Positions 43,897 to 52,167 of a stretch of 64,000 bases of DNA are shown here, piece by piece. Numbering within the stretch: position 1 is the stretch's first letter; each line of letters opens with the position of its first letter. This stretch comes from Gimesia benthica. GTDB lineage: Bacteria > Planctomycetota > Planctomycetia > Planctomycetales > Planctomycetaceae. The position numbers and the translations under genes were made by a program. The notes beneath the pieces are model-generated. The model did not search any database and was not told the DNA's origin. It saw only the letters and a list, made by a program, of their open reading frames with translations. The stretch is taken from positions 4,186,501 to 4,250,500 of the forward strand of contig NZ_CP043930.1 in assembly GCF_009720525.1 (NCBI RefSeq), given 5' to 3'.

Positions 43897-45960
43897 TCAG
43901 AACAGGAAGAATTCCCGTTGAACGGTTTCCCATAACCGTCTGAGCCAGACATAGCCCAGCGAACGTTGGCCACAATCGATCTGAGGAAGTACTGATGCCC
44001 CCGGACGCAGCCCTTTCATCGATTCACGATCCAGTTTGACCGTGATCTGCACGGCGGGGGTTCCTTCCTGGTCAGGTTCCGCAGTGGCTGCGATCGATTG
44101 AATGGTGCCGGTATAAGTCTGGTCCGGATCTGTCAATAATAAGAAGCAGACATTGAGGGGCGTCTCACTTCGACGTTGCGCTTCCAGAACGTGTCCCACT
44201 TCAGAGTCGGGTACCTGCATTTTCAGTTCCCAGGGGCCGGCCAGGCGAGCTACGGTGAGCAGACGTTGTCCCCGCTGGACCGGGCGGGCCAATAGTTTCT
44301 CCTGCAGATCCCACGTAAGGACTTCTCCCGCGATAGGGCTTTTGAGCAGCAGGGCATCCTGTTGATTCTTCAGCAGGGTCCGCTGTTCGGTCAGACTTTT
44401 GAGTCGTTCGTTGAGTTCTTCCTGTTCCGCAGTCAGCCGGTTGGCGCGTTGCAGGGCATCGGCGTCGGTCGGATTGAGTTCGAGGCGTGCCGCCTGAATT
44501 ACGGCGAGACGTTTCTGGACCGTCTGGATCTCGCCCCGCACGCGACTGGATTCGAGTTCCAATTCCGAGTCACGCAGCGTGAGCAGTGTCTGATCTTGAG
44601 TGACTTCGTCTCCCTGTTGAACAAGGATCTGGTCGACGATGCCATCAGCGGTCGCGAAGATGTTCTGTTGATCGACGGGTTGTAGAGTGCCGGTTCCTTC
44701 TATCGTGAAGTCAGCAGGGATCAGGATCAGCAGGGCCGCGATCACGGCCAGTACCACCCCGGCAGTCGCCAGTTTCCGCCAGGTCAATTGTCGTTTGCGG
44801 ACAGGTGAATGCGACCAGAATTTAAGTACGGGAAAGAAAGGAAAGCTTTCATACTGTAGCGCATTATAGAGGGCCGTTCCCCCGTGCCGCGCTACCGCCA
44901 GAGAACGATCAAGAAAAGTCTGTCCGGCACTTGCTTCGTGAAACTGCTCGACAACGATCGCGCCAATCGTCTGTTCCGCGGGACTGCTCTGGTCATGCAG
45001 TCGGGTATTATTAACCGGTTCTGTTGATTCCTGGGTGATGTGTTTCAACGGGAAAATCATCAGCGAACGGGAGGCCGCCAGGTCAAGATAGGCGTGCAGC
45101 GGTTCGGTGATCTGCGGGGGATAGTTCTGATCCGCTTCCCAGTTCCAGTAAGGTCGATTCAAAGCCTGAATACGATTGACGAGTGTTTCCAGTCGCTGTA
45201 CCGATTCGGAACGGCGTTCAATACTCTCAACTCCACTGGCGGCCAGCAGGCGATAGGCAGAACCGCTCCGTTGCAGTACCGAGACCCGGTCACAGTTGAT
45301 GAGCAGCCGCCCTTCATTGGCAATGATGTAGGCCGTCTGTTGCGTATCCAGGTGCAGATGCACGTGTTCGGAGAATCGTTCGAACTCTTCCCAGAGCGTT
45401 TCCAGTTCCTGGAGTTTGAGCAACTGTTGATGCTGACAGAAGTCTTCTGAGATTTCACACAGCGCGCTGATGAACCGCAGGTAACCTTCCTGCGCCTCGT
45501 AAGAGCGGGGCGCGGCATGGATGATTTCCAGGATTCCGATGCTGGCAACCGAATCACGCATGATGCGGACGGGACAGAGAATCAGATTTTCTGAGAGGGG
45601 ATTCTTTCCCTGGTGTTCTGCCGACAATCCGGTTCCGGCAGCGATACTGGCAGGTTCGTTCTCAAGCAGGACTTCGTTGAGCAGCATCCGGTGTCGATGG
45701 ACCTGCTCCTGGCTGAGGCCCAGAATCGGATCGGTTTCGGGATTCAGCCCCTGTTGTTCAATGAGTTCGAAGTCCCTGTGCGAATCCGGAATCCAGAGCA
45801 GGGCGCCTCGCGCGCTGAGACCCTGGATGGCCCGCTCCACCAGTTCGGAATAGAACCGCTGACTCGAAATCTCGGTACGTGAGATTTGCGCCAGCCCCAT
45901 TACGAGCTCTTCGATCTCCTGCCAGACATTTTCGATGGAAGAGGATTCGTCAGTTGTCAT
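43897..45960 (-). CDS. GAF-domain-containing HlyD-type membrane fusion protein
   Basis: 687 residues. The N-terminal 390 are cytoplasmic and include GAF-like alpha/beta regions (GLSARGALLWIPDSH; LSENLILCPVRIMRDSVASIGILEI; DRVSVLQRSGSAYRLLAASG and PLKHITQESTE). One transmembrane helix follows at about 405-427 (GVVLAVIAALLILIP). The periplasmic part has a biotinyl-lipoyl hammerhead (TADGIVDQILVQQGDEV), a long coiled coil (ELELESSRVRGEIQTVQK) and a beta-barrel (ITVKLDRESMKGLRPG). It is an efflux adaptor whose cytoplasmic domain could sense a small ligand. No permease adjoins; the divergent TolC-like gene is the likely partner. Confidence 0.85.
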   Translation of the reverse strand: MTTDESSSIENVWQEIEELVMGLAQISRTEISSQRFYSELVERAIQGLSARGALLWIPDSHRDFELIEQQGLNPETDPILGLSQEQVHRHRMLLNEVLLENEPASIAAGTGLSAEHQGKNPLSENLILCPVRIMRDSVASIGILEIIHAAPRSYEAQEGYLRFISALCEISEDFCQHQQLLKLQELETLWEEFERFSEHVHLHLDTQQTAYIIANEGRLLINCDRVSVLQRSGSAYRLLAASGVESIERRSESVQRLETLVNRIQALNRPYWNWEADQNYPPQITEPLHAYLDLAASRSLMIFPLKHITQESTEPVNNTRLHDQSSPAEQTIGAIVVEQFHEASAGQTFLDRSLAVARHGGTALYNALQYESFPFFPVLKFWSHSPVRKRQLTWRKLATAGVVLAVIAALLILIPADFTIEGTGTLQPVDQQNIFATADGIVDQILVQQGDEVTQDQTLLTLRDSELELESSRVRGEIQTVQKRLAVIQAARLELNPTDADALQRANRLTAEQEELNERLKSLTEQRTLLKNQQDALLLKSPIAGEVLTWDLQEKLLARPVQRGQRLLTVARLAGPWELKMQVPDSEVGHVLEAQRRSETPLNVCFLLLTDPDQTYTGTIQSIAATAEPDQEGTPAVQITVKLDRESMKGLRPGASVLPQIDCGQRSLGYVWLRRLWETVQREFFLF

Positions 45961-46361
45961 CAGTTTGTCGAGTCAAAGGTTTCAGGTTGCCGCTGATACC
46001 AGCAGGCAGGGGACGCCAGTAAAGGTCCCTGTTTCCTACATCCTAACACGGCTGCTTCGCCAGCGTGGGGATCGAGCAAGAAAAAGCAGACAGCGCTGCC
46101 AAAGTATTTGGTGTACAACTTTAAATCATTGCGCAGCTTCGCTGATCGATGCAGGCTGCTGGGCTCTGGAACATTCACATAGTGTGCAAATAGGGTGAAT
46201 GTGTGACATGAGCTGATTGGGGCGAGTCTTTCGGTTGTCCGATTATATGGAATATTCTGAATATGACGAAAATTCGCTTTGGGTCGGCCCGGTTTCGAGC
46301 CGATGAGAGGAGAGAGTGTAAAGCTTTTTGGTACGTGGTCCAGACTGACCAGGGTTATTCA

Positions 46362-48893
46362 ATGAACCATTTCCTGACAAGATTGATGCTTCTGCTGGCG
46401 GTAGCTCCTACGCTACTGGGGCCAGGCTGCAGCAGTTTCATGAACAAGTCGATTCAAGACGAGTTTGTGGACAGTGAGGAAGTGTACCAGCAGGTCGCTC
46501 ACGAAATTGAGTATCCCAACGTGGATTCCATTGATGAAGGCGACACGATCGGCACAATGGCGCCTTCGAGTGTCGCCAGCTCTGCAACCCCCGATTACTG
46601 GGATCTTTCGTTGCAGGAAGCAGTCCGGATGGCACTGGAGAGTTCCAAGGTGCTGGGTGATGTCGGTGGTGTTTCATTAAATACGCCGGCTGCAGTGACC
46701 ACGAAATACGATCCTGCCATTACCGAGTCGGACCCGCGATATGGCGTGCCTGCGGCACTAAGCGCCTATGATGCCACGCTGTCAGCGAGTACGTTTTTTG
46801 AGAAGAATGACAAGGCGTTGAACAACGTCTTCTTCGGCGGTGGTACTCGTCTGTTGCGACAGGATGCAATGGTGATCCAGGCGCAGCTGACCAAGCGTGC
46901 CATGACCGGTACTGAATTTACCCTGCGGGACTACATCGACTACGATGCTAATAACTCGCCCGGTAACCAGTTCCCCCACGCCTACCAGAACAATATCGAA
47001 ATGGAATTCCGTCATCCGCTGTTGCGGGGAGGCGGAATCGATTTCAACCAGCTGGCCGGACCGAGTAACACGCCGGGAGTGATCAATGGTGTGATCATCG
47101 CCCGCATGAATACTGACATCAGTCTTGGCGAATTCGAGATTGCCGTTCGTAACCTGGTGAGCGACGTTGAGAACGCTTACTGGGATTTGTATTTCGGGTA
47201 TCGTGATCTCGATGCGAAAATCATGGCCCGCGATTCCGCACTGGAAACCTGGCGGCGGATTCATGCGTTGTATGAAAATGGACGTCGTGGCGGCGAAGCC
47301 GAAAAAGAAGCGCAGGCCCGCGAACAGTATTTCCGCTATCAGGCCGAAGTGGAAAATGCACTCAGCGGTCGACTGCTGAATGGCACGCATACCAACAACG
47401 GCAGCCAGGGCGGAACCTTTCAGAGCAATCATGGTGTGTATGTTGCGGAACGACGCCTGCGGAAGCTGATGGGCATTCCGATCAATGACGGTCGACTGAT
47501 TCGTCCAGCGGATGAACCATCGCTGGCTCGTGTTGATTTCGACTGGGAAGAGACCCTGGTGGAATCGCTGGACCGTCGCCCCGAAATTCGTCGTCAACGC
47601 TGGGCGATCAAAAAATACGAACTGGAACTGCAGGCCAACGAAAACTTCCTGCTGCCCGAACTCGACCTGATTGGCCGGTATCGCTGGCGTGGCTTTGGTA
47701 AGAACTTCCTGGCCGAAGGTTCCAATCCCGGACCTTACGAAGGTGCTTTGAATACCCTGTTTGACGGGAATCTGCAGGAATGGCAGCTGGGTCTGGAATT
47801 CTCTGTACCCCTGGGACGTCGGCAGGCGCATGCAGCCATGCGAAACGCAGAACTGCAGCTGGCACGCAGCCGGGCGATCCTGCATGAACAGGAACGAACT
47901 GTGGTGCAGAGTCTGAGTAACGCCATCGCCGATGTCGATCGTGCGTATGCCGTAATGCAGACATCCTTCAACCGTCGTCATGCTGCCCGACAGGAAGTGG
48001 CTGCAGTGCAGGCGGCTTATGAATCAGACAATGCGACCCTGGACCTGCTGCTGGAAGCACAGCGTCGTCAGGCGGAAGCAGACAGCAGTTACTACCGTTC
48101 GCTGGTCGAGTATGCCCTCGCGATTAAGAACGTGCAGTTTGAGAAAGGCTCGCTGCTGTCATATAACAACATTTTCCTGGCTGAAGGGGGCTGGCCTCAG
48201 AAAGCCTACATGGATGCTGCAGAGCGGGATCGTCTGAAAGGGCGTGTCCGGAACATCGCGGCAGCACCACTCTATACGGATGAGATTTCGCGGGGTGTTT
48301 ATCCTCAGCTGCTGACCCCGGGCGAAGCACCACCCGAGCCGGTAGCTCCTGCTGCGGAAGCGATGCCTCAGACACCAGCACCGCCGGTACCCGGCGTGAA
48401 GAGTGAATCTGCGGCAGCACCCGTGAATGAAAAAATTCAGTCGATCGATTTCAGCGAACCAGCGGAATCCGCGGCTGCCATCCAGAATCTGCAGGGAACT
48501 CAACCGGGTCCCGGTGGCACTCCTTTCATTCCTCCGGCACCCACTCAACGTGAAGCATCTGCGACACTGAAGGCTGCCTTCCTGGGAACGGAAGCTGATT
48601 CGTCCGCTGTGACGCTTCCGCTGTCGGAACCGGCTCCTCAGCCGGGAGCGAACTTTAACTCCTCGCCAGGTGTCGAGTTCGAACCGAGCCTGCGAGCAGC
48701 CCGACAGCACCAGATTCCGGAATTCCCGGTACGTGGCCGTGCGGGAGAACAGGATCCCTTTAAAAATTACCGGAACTCTGGCCCCCGCTGGGAACCCGTG
48801 GCGATTCCCGCTGAGCAACAGCGGAATTTGAGGGATTTTTCGGGCGAAGTAAAGCGATTTCCCCTGAAAGAGGCAGATTCATCAGACAGATGA
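46362..48893 (+). CDS. TolC-like outer membrane efflux protein
   Basis: About 843 residues from the ATG at 46362, which gives a lipoprotein-like signal (LMLLLAVAPTLLGPGCSSF). The outer-membrane efflux domain has the family's paired helical hairpins and strands (ISLGEFEIAVRNLVSDVENAYWDLYFGYRDLDAKI; AVQAAYESDNATLDLLLEAQRRQAEADSSYYRSLVEYALAIKN). It is much longer than a typical TolC (about 450-500), because of an N-terminal insert and a long Pro/Ala-rich C-terminal extension after residue 640. It lies divergently from the GAF-HlyD adaptor with about 400 bases between them, suggesting a two-part efflux system. The start is not certain; 46263 is another option. Confidence 0.87.
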   Translation: MNHFLTRLMLLLAVAPTLLGPGCSSFMNKSIQDEFVDSEEVYQQVAHEIEYPNVDSIDEGDTIGTMAPSSVASSATPDYWDLSLQEAVRMALESSKVLGDVGGVSLNTPAAVTTKYDPAITESDPRYGVPAALSAYDATLSASTFFEKNDKALNNVFFGGGTRLLRQDAMVIQAQLTKRAMTGTEFTLRDYIDYDANNSPGNQFPHAYQNNIEMEFRHPLLRGGGIDFNQLAGPSNTPGVINGVIIARMNTDISLGEFEIAVRNLVSDVENAYWDLYFGYRDLDAKIMARDSALETWRRIHALYENGRRGGEAEKEAQAREQYFRYQAEVENALSGRLLNGTHTNNGSQGGTFQSNHGVYVAERRLRKLMGIPINDGRLIRPADEPSLARVDFDWEETLVESLDRRPEIRRQRWAIKKYELELQANENFLLPELDLIGRYRWRGFGKNFLAEGSNPGPYEGALNTLFDGNLQEWQLGLEFSVPLGRRQAHAAMRNAELQLARSRAILHEQERTVVQSLSNAIADVDRAYAVMQTSFNRRHAARQEVAAVQAAYESDNATLDLLLEAQRRQAEADSSYYRSLVEYALAIKNVQFEKGSLLSYNNIFLAEGGWPQKAYMDAAERDRLKGRVRNIAAAPLYTDEISRGVYPQLLTPGEAPPEPVAPAAEAMPQTPAPPVPGVKSESAAAPVNEKIQSIDFSEPAESAAAIQNLQGTQPGPGGTPFIPPAPTQREASATLKAAFLGTEADSSAVTLPLSEPAPQPGANFNSSPGVEFEPSLRAARQHQIPEFPVRGRAGEQDPFKNYRNSGPRWEPVAIPAEQQRNLRDFSGEVKRFPLKEADSSDR

Positions 48894-49205
48894 ACAGACT
48901 CTGTTCGACGGAAATACCGCTGAAACTGAGGGGGGAACCGGTTCAAAGTTCAGTCCCAGTGAAGCGATTTCGGATAAAATAGTGTATCAATGTTACTTGC
49001 CACTTTTTGCCAATTGATATAACTTAAGATGTAACAGTATATTTTTGCCAGAATGTATAACTGGAATCTGGTATGCGGCAAAGGCATCTCCTGCAGAGAT
49101 GTTCTTTTTTCATATCAGTAGTCAGAGAGTGTGTTTCCCGACTTTTGAAAGTACTAAGCGGGACACAAAACTAATTTCTTGATTCGATACAAGGAGAAAC
49201 AAGCA
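48894..49205. other. infC leader and downstream region of the TolC gene
   Basis: 312 bases holding a terminator-like hairpin at 49084-49110, A/T-rich blocks and the infC ribosome-binding site. The hairpin may end the tolC transcript or regulate infC. No leader peptide is recognised. Confidence 0.5.
49084..49110 (+). terminator. Intrinsic terminator or attenuator upstream of infC
   Basis: GCATCTC (49084-49090) pairs with GAGATGT (49096-49102, one G-T pair) over a 5-nt loop, then TCTTTTTT. It lies 190 nt after the tolC stop and about 96 nt before the infC start. Either terminator of the upstream gene or attenuator of infC. Confidence 0.7.
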
Positions 49206-49712
49206 ATCGAAACAACGCAGAGACTTAATGACCAGATCCGGATCAGTCCGGTGCGGGTCATTGATCAAGACGGGGAACAACTCGGAGTGATCCCCACAGC
49301 GGAAGCATTGAAGTTAGCGATGGAGGCCAACCTGGATCTGGTGGAAGTGGCCTCAGACGCAAAGCCCCCCGTCTGTCGTATCATGGACTACGGGAAGCTG
49401 AAGTACGAGCGTAAAAAGAAGACCAGCAAAAACACCAAGCAGCATCAGGTGCATCTGAAAGAAATCCGGATGCGTCCGAAAATCGGCAAACATGACATTG
49501 AGTTCAAGCTGAAAAGCGCCCGGAAGTTTCTGGAGCAGAAAGACAAGGTCAAATTCAATATCATGTTCCGTGGTCGTGAAAACGCGCACCATGAACTCGG
49601 CCGAACCATCCTCGGAGAAATCCAGGAACAGCTTTCCGATCTGGCAAAAGTGGAGCAGGCTCCCTCAATGGCCAGCGGTCGGAATATGATCATGGTGCTG
49701 GCTCCCAGGTAG
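49206..49712 (+). CDS. infC: Translation initiation factor IF-3
   Basis: About 168 residues. IF-3 binds the 30S subunit, favours initiator tRNA and rejects wrong start codons. Core motifs are [44 protein letters not shown]-type text (here [27 protein letters not shown]) and [21 protein letters not shown]. The ribosome-binding site AAGGAG is at 49191-49196, so I place the start at the ATC at 49206, 9 nt downstream. A TTG at 49179 without a ribosome-binding site is the alternative. E. coli infC also uses a non-AUG start (AUU) for autoregulation. No rpmI or rplT follows; the next gene is convergent. Confidence 0.9.
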   Translation: METTQRLNDQIRISPVRVIDQDGEQLGVIPTAEALKLAMEANLDLVEVASDAKPPVCRIMDYGKLKYERKKKTSKNTKQHQVHLKEIRMRPKIGKHDIEFKLKSARKFLEQKDKVKFNIMFRGRENAHHELGRTILGEIQEQLSDLAKVEQAPSMASGRNMIMVLAPR

Positions 49713-49793
49713 AACTGTCTGGCAGACCGTACTTCTCCGGTAAAATTCGAACCTCGACCTCCCCATGGCTGATCGTGCGCGCCCTGTACGCAA

Positions 49794-49815
49794 CCTGCCT
49801 GAATCTGCAGGCAGG
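49794..49815. other. Hairpin between infC and the Gfo/Idh gene
   Basis: CCTGCCTG (49794-49801), loop AATCTG, CAGGCAGG (49808-49815): a perfect 8-bp stem between convergent genes. Neither strand has a T-run after it, so factor-dependent or processing function is possible, but the structure alone is weak support. Confidence 0.4.
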
Positions 49816-49854
49816 CTGGTTGCTCTCGGAATGCAGCTTGGCGAAGCTCGAAAA

Positions 49855-50847
49855 TCAGGGTTTTACCCAGGCGCCGCTGCGGTTGCTCTCAATAATCGCC
49901 TCGATCACTTTCATGTTGGCGACAGCATCGGTAAGTGGCGTGGGCACCGCGGTGTTGTTGAGGATGGCCAGCGAGAACAGATCGCCCTGGATACTGTATT
50001 GATTGCACAGATCCAGTTTGACCTCGGCGATATCAGCGCCGGTCTGGTGCCAGACACGACAGGGGCGGTCGATCGGCGCATTGAAGGGAATTTCAATCTC
50101 CACCCGTCCCTGTGTGCCATGAATCTGCACCCGCTGATAGGGATTGAGCTGTGTCGAGCAGGTGAAGGTGGAGGTTCCTCTGCCGAAGTCTAGCGTGGCC
50201 GAAGCCAGGCGATCGGTCCCCAGCTCACTGTCGTATTCGACGATTCCTGAGACGCGCTGCGGTTCCTCGCCAAAGATAAATCGTGAGAGTGAGATGGGAT
50301 AGCAGCCGATGTCCATCAGGCCGCCACCACCGATTTCGCTCTGGTTACGAATGTTCTGCGGATCGTCATTGAAGTAAGAGAAAAATGACTGAATCGTACG
50401 CAGTTCCCCGATTGTGCCGTCTGTCACCAGCTTCCTGGCCAACTGCCACTGGGGGTGGTGGCGATACATGAAGGCTTCCATCACTTTCAGCTCGGGATGC
50501 GCTGCGGCGCAGTCAACCAGTTGCTGGCCCTCGCTGGAGGAGAGCCCGATTGGCTTTTCACACAACACATGTTTGCCTGCTTCGATGGCCTTGATGGACC
50601 AGGGGACATGCAGATGGTTGGGCAGGGGATTGTAGATCGCATCAATGTCCTGATCGGCCAGCAGTTCTTCGTAAGAACCGTACGCACGGGGGATTCCCAG
50701 CTCGGCGGCAGTCTGCTCAGCCTGGTCGAGCGTGCGGGAAGCGATCGCGCTGATCTCACAATGTTCTCCCTGCTGCATGGCGGGGATGACCTGTATGGTG
50801 CCGATTTTTGCGGTGCTTAAAATGCCCCAGCGAATGCGATTGCTCAT
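49855..50847 (-). CDS. Gfo/Idh/MocA-family oxidoreductase
   Basis: 330-residue NAD(P)-dependent sugar or inositol dehydrogenase-like protein. The N-terminal Rossmann region begins IRWGILSTAKIGTIQVIPAM, then VLCEKPIGLSSSEGQQL (the EKP motif). The C-terminal alpha/beta domain has GGGLMDIGCYPISLSRFIFG (the conserved G-G-x-x-D-x-G-x-H/Y region), with Asp and Cys/Tyr near the substrate. No signal peptide; a cytoplasmic role is likely. The substrate is unknown; the family covers deoxyscyllo-inosose, glucose-fructose and other sugar oxidoreductases. No partner genes adjoin. Confidence 0.9.
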   Translation of the reverse strand: MSNRIRWGILSTAKIGTIQVIPAMQQGEHCEISAIASRTLDQAEQTAAELGIPRAYGSYEELLADQDIDAIYNPLPNHLHVPWSIKAIEAGKHVLCEKPIGLSSSEGQQLVDCAAAHPELKVMEAFMYRHHPQWQLARKLVTDGTIGELRTIQSFFSYFNDDPQNIRNQSEIGGGGLMDIGCYPISLSRFIFGEEPQRVSGIVEYDSELGTDRLASATLDFGRGTSTFTCSTQLNPYQRVQIHGTQGRVEIEIPFNAPIDRPCRVWHQTGADIAEVKLDLCNQYSIQGDLFSLAILNNTAVPTPLTDAVANMKVIEAIIESNRSGAWVKP

Positions 50848-51159
50848 AGACGAAGCCGCCTCTGTCCAAGTGTGAGTGGATATGATGTGTTCGAGTTGCT
50901 GAATCTGTATTCATCATGCAGCATTGCCGGCGGAGTGTAAAGGCACTGGAGATGCAGCGGAATCGAATGCCTGGTGAGCAGGATCTCTTCATTGAAATTC
51001 TTGGGGAGGAAAACACCGTAAACAGATGCTGTGGTCGGGTTCCGTCTACTGTGTGATGCGTTCACTGTTGACGGAATTTTCTGATTCTCGACAATGAGAC
51101 TGTCATCTGTCCGGGCCGCGAGAACGGGGGGTGCCGTGCAAATTGGACTAAAAAGTCCT

Positions 51160-51240
51160 TTATTGGGGCTCGTGCTGCAATTTTGCGGGGTTCATGGCTG
51201 TCTGGCTTAGCATGCAGCAGCGGGGGCTTGTCCCCAATAA
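51160..51240. other. Nested inverted repeat (candidate structured leader RNA or repeat)
   Basis: Outer arms TTATTGGGG (51160-51168) and CCCCAATAA (51232-51240) are a perfect 9-bp pair; inner arms TGCTGCA (51173-51179) and TGCAGCA (51213-51219) are a perfect 7-bp pair. GGGG at 51222-51226 can pair instead with the CCCC of the outer right arm, making an alternative hairpin. It is about 233 bases before actA and could be a switchable leader or a dispersed repeat. Confidence 0.45.
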
Positions 51241-51323
51241 TGAGAATTTTAAATCCGGCGACTCCCGACTCCAAGAAACTTTCCTTTACCTGACGCTGAA
51301 TGGATTGCTTACATCTCCCCTTG

Positions 51324-51346
51324 CATCTATTGTGCGAAAATAGATG
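51324..51346 (+). promoter_or_regulatory. Leader hairpin upstream of actA
   Basis: CATCTATT (51324-51331) and AATAGATG (51339-51346) form an 8-bp stem with a 7-nt loop, about 126 bases before actA. Adjoining CCC and GGG can extend it with a bulge. Purpose unknown. Confidence 0.4.
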
Positions 51347-51472
51347 GGGTATCATCTCTCCAAACCGGTTGAAAAGTCCGCCGCGACCATCGATTGACTC
51401 ATCAATCTCCAAGACACGTTCTGTCTGTTTCAGGTTGGTCCGGCTCGAAAGGTCTTGTCAGGTATAGCAAAA

Positions 51473-52156
51473 ATGGATCGTTTTCTGTTTCCAAAATGGA
51501 CAAATACGATTGTACCAGTGCTGGGTGCGCTGGGGGCGATTGGTGTCCTGTATGTCGTTGGTATGGTTGCATTTGGGGCGAGTCCGGAGACGACGGACGT
51601 CGGTTATCAGCCCGAGCAGCCACTCCCCTTCAGTCATGCTCTGCACGCAGGCAAGTTGAAGCTGGACTGCCGCTACTGTCATAACACAGTTGAAGTTGCC
51701 GGCCACGCTGCTGTGCCTCCTACCGCGACCTGTCTGAACTGCCACTCTGGTGCAGACGCCAACGGGGTAGTCAACACTGTTGCTATTCACTCGACCAGCC
51801 CCAAGCTGGCTCCCATCCGGGAAAGCCAGGCGACCGGGAAGTCGATGCAGTGGCGTCGTGTGCATGACCTGCCGGACTATGTGTACTTCAACCATAGTGC
51901 TCACGTTCGTCGTGGTGTGAGCTGTGTTTCCTGCCATGGTCGCGTTGACAAAATGGACAAGGTCACACAGGTTAAGCCGTTGAGCATGGGCTGGTGTCTG
52001 GAGTGTCATCGGCACCCTGAACCGAATCTGCGTCCACCTGAGCTGGTAACGAAGCTCGACTGGAAACCCGAAGGGGATCCGGAAGAAGTGGGTGCGAAGA
52101 TTCGGAAAGAATTGAATTTGAATCCTTCTACTAATTGTTCTACGTGTCACCGCTAA
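51473..52156 (+). CDS. actA: Alternative complex III subunit ActA (pentaheme cytochrome c)
   Basis: About 227 residues. One N-terminal membrane helix (about 8-30, [21 protein letters not shown]) anchors a periplasmic domain with five CxxCH motifs at about C66, C87, C151, C175 and C222 (CRYCH, CLNCH, CVSCH, CLECH, CSTCH). That matches the pentaheme ActA of Rhodothermus and Flavobacterium ACIII. It passes electrons from the quinol site toward the mono-heme ActE part and cytochrome oxidase. The start at 51473 is preferred; a TTG at 51455 is possible. First gene of the operon, 11 bases before actB. Confidence 0.93.
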   Translation: MDRFLFPKWTNTIVPVLGALGAIGVLYVVGMVAFGASPETTDVGYQPEQPLPFSHALHAGKLKLDCRYCHNTVEVAGHAAVPPTATCLNCHSGADANGVVNTVAIHSTSPKLAPIRESQATGKSMQWRRVHDLPDYVYFNHSAHVRRGVSCVSCHGRVDKMDKVTQVKPLSMGWCLECHRHPEPNLRPPELVTKLDWKPEGDPEEVGAKIRKELNLNPSTNCSTCHR

Positions 52157-52167
52157 GGGGTTCGGTT

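Larger units (their letters stand above)
50848..51472. other. Upstream region of the respiratory operon, with structured sequences
   Basis: 625 bases without a credible gene; a 116-residue frame on the minus strand (51062-51412) is not supported by codon context. The region contains a nested inverted repeat at 51160-51240 and a hairpin at 51324-51346. It must contain the actA promoter. Confidence 0.6.

Noticed and set aside
46782-47981. A 399-residue minus-strand frame opposite the TolC-like gene
   Set aside because: Antisense to a conserved gene, with no ribosome-binding site and no domains; a shadow.
51062-51412. A 116-residue minus-strand frame upstream of actA
   Set aside because: It covers a nested inverted repeat, shows no domain, and has no convincing ribosome-binding site, so I treat it as noncoding.
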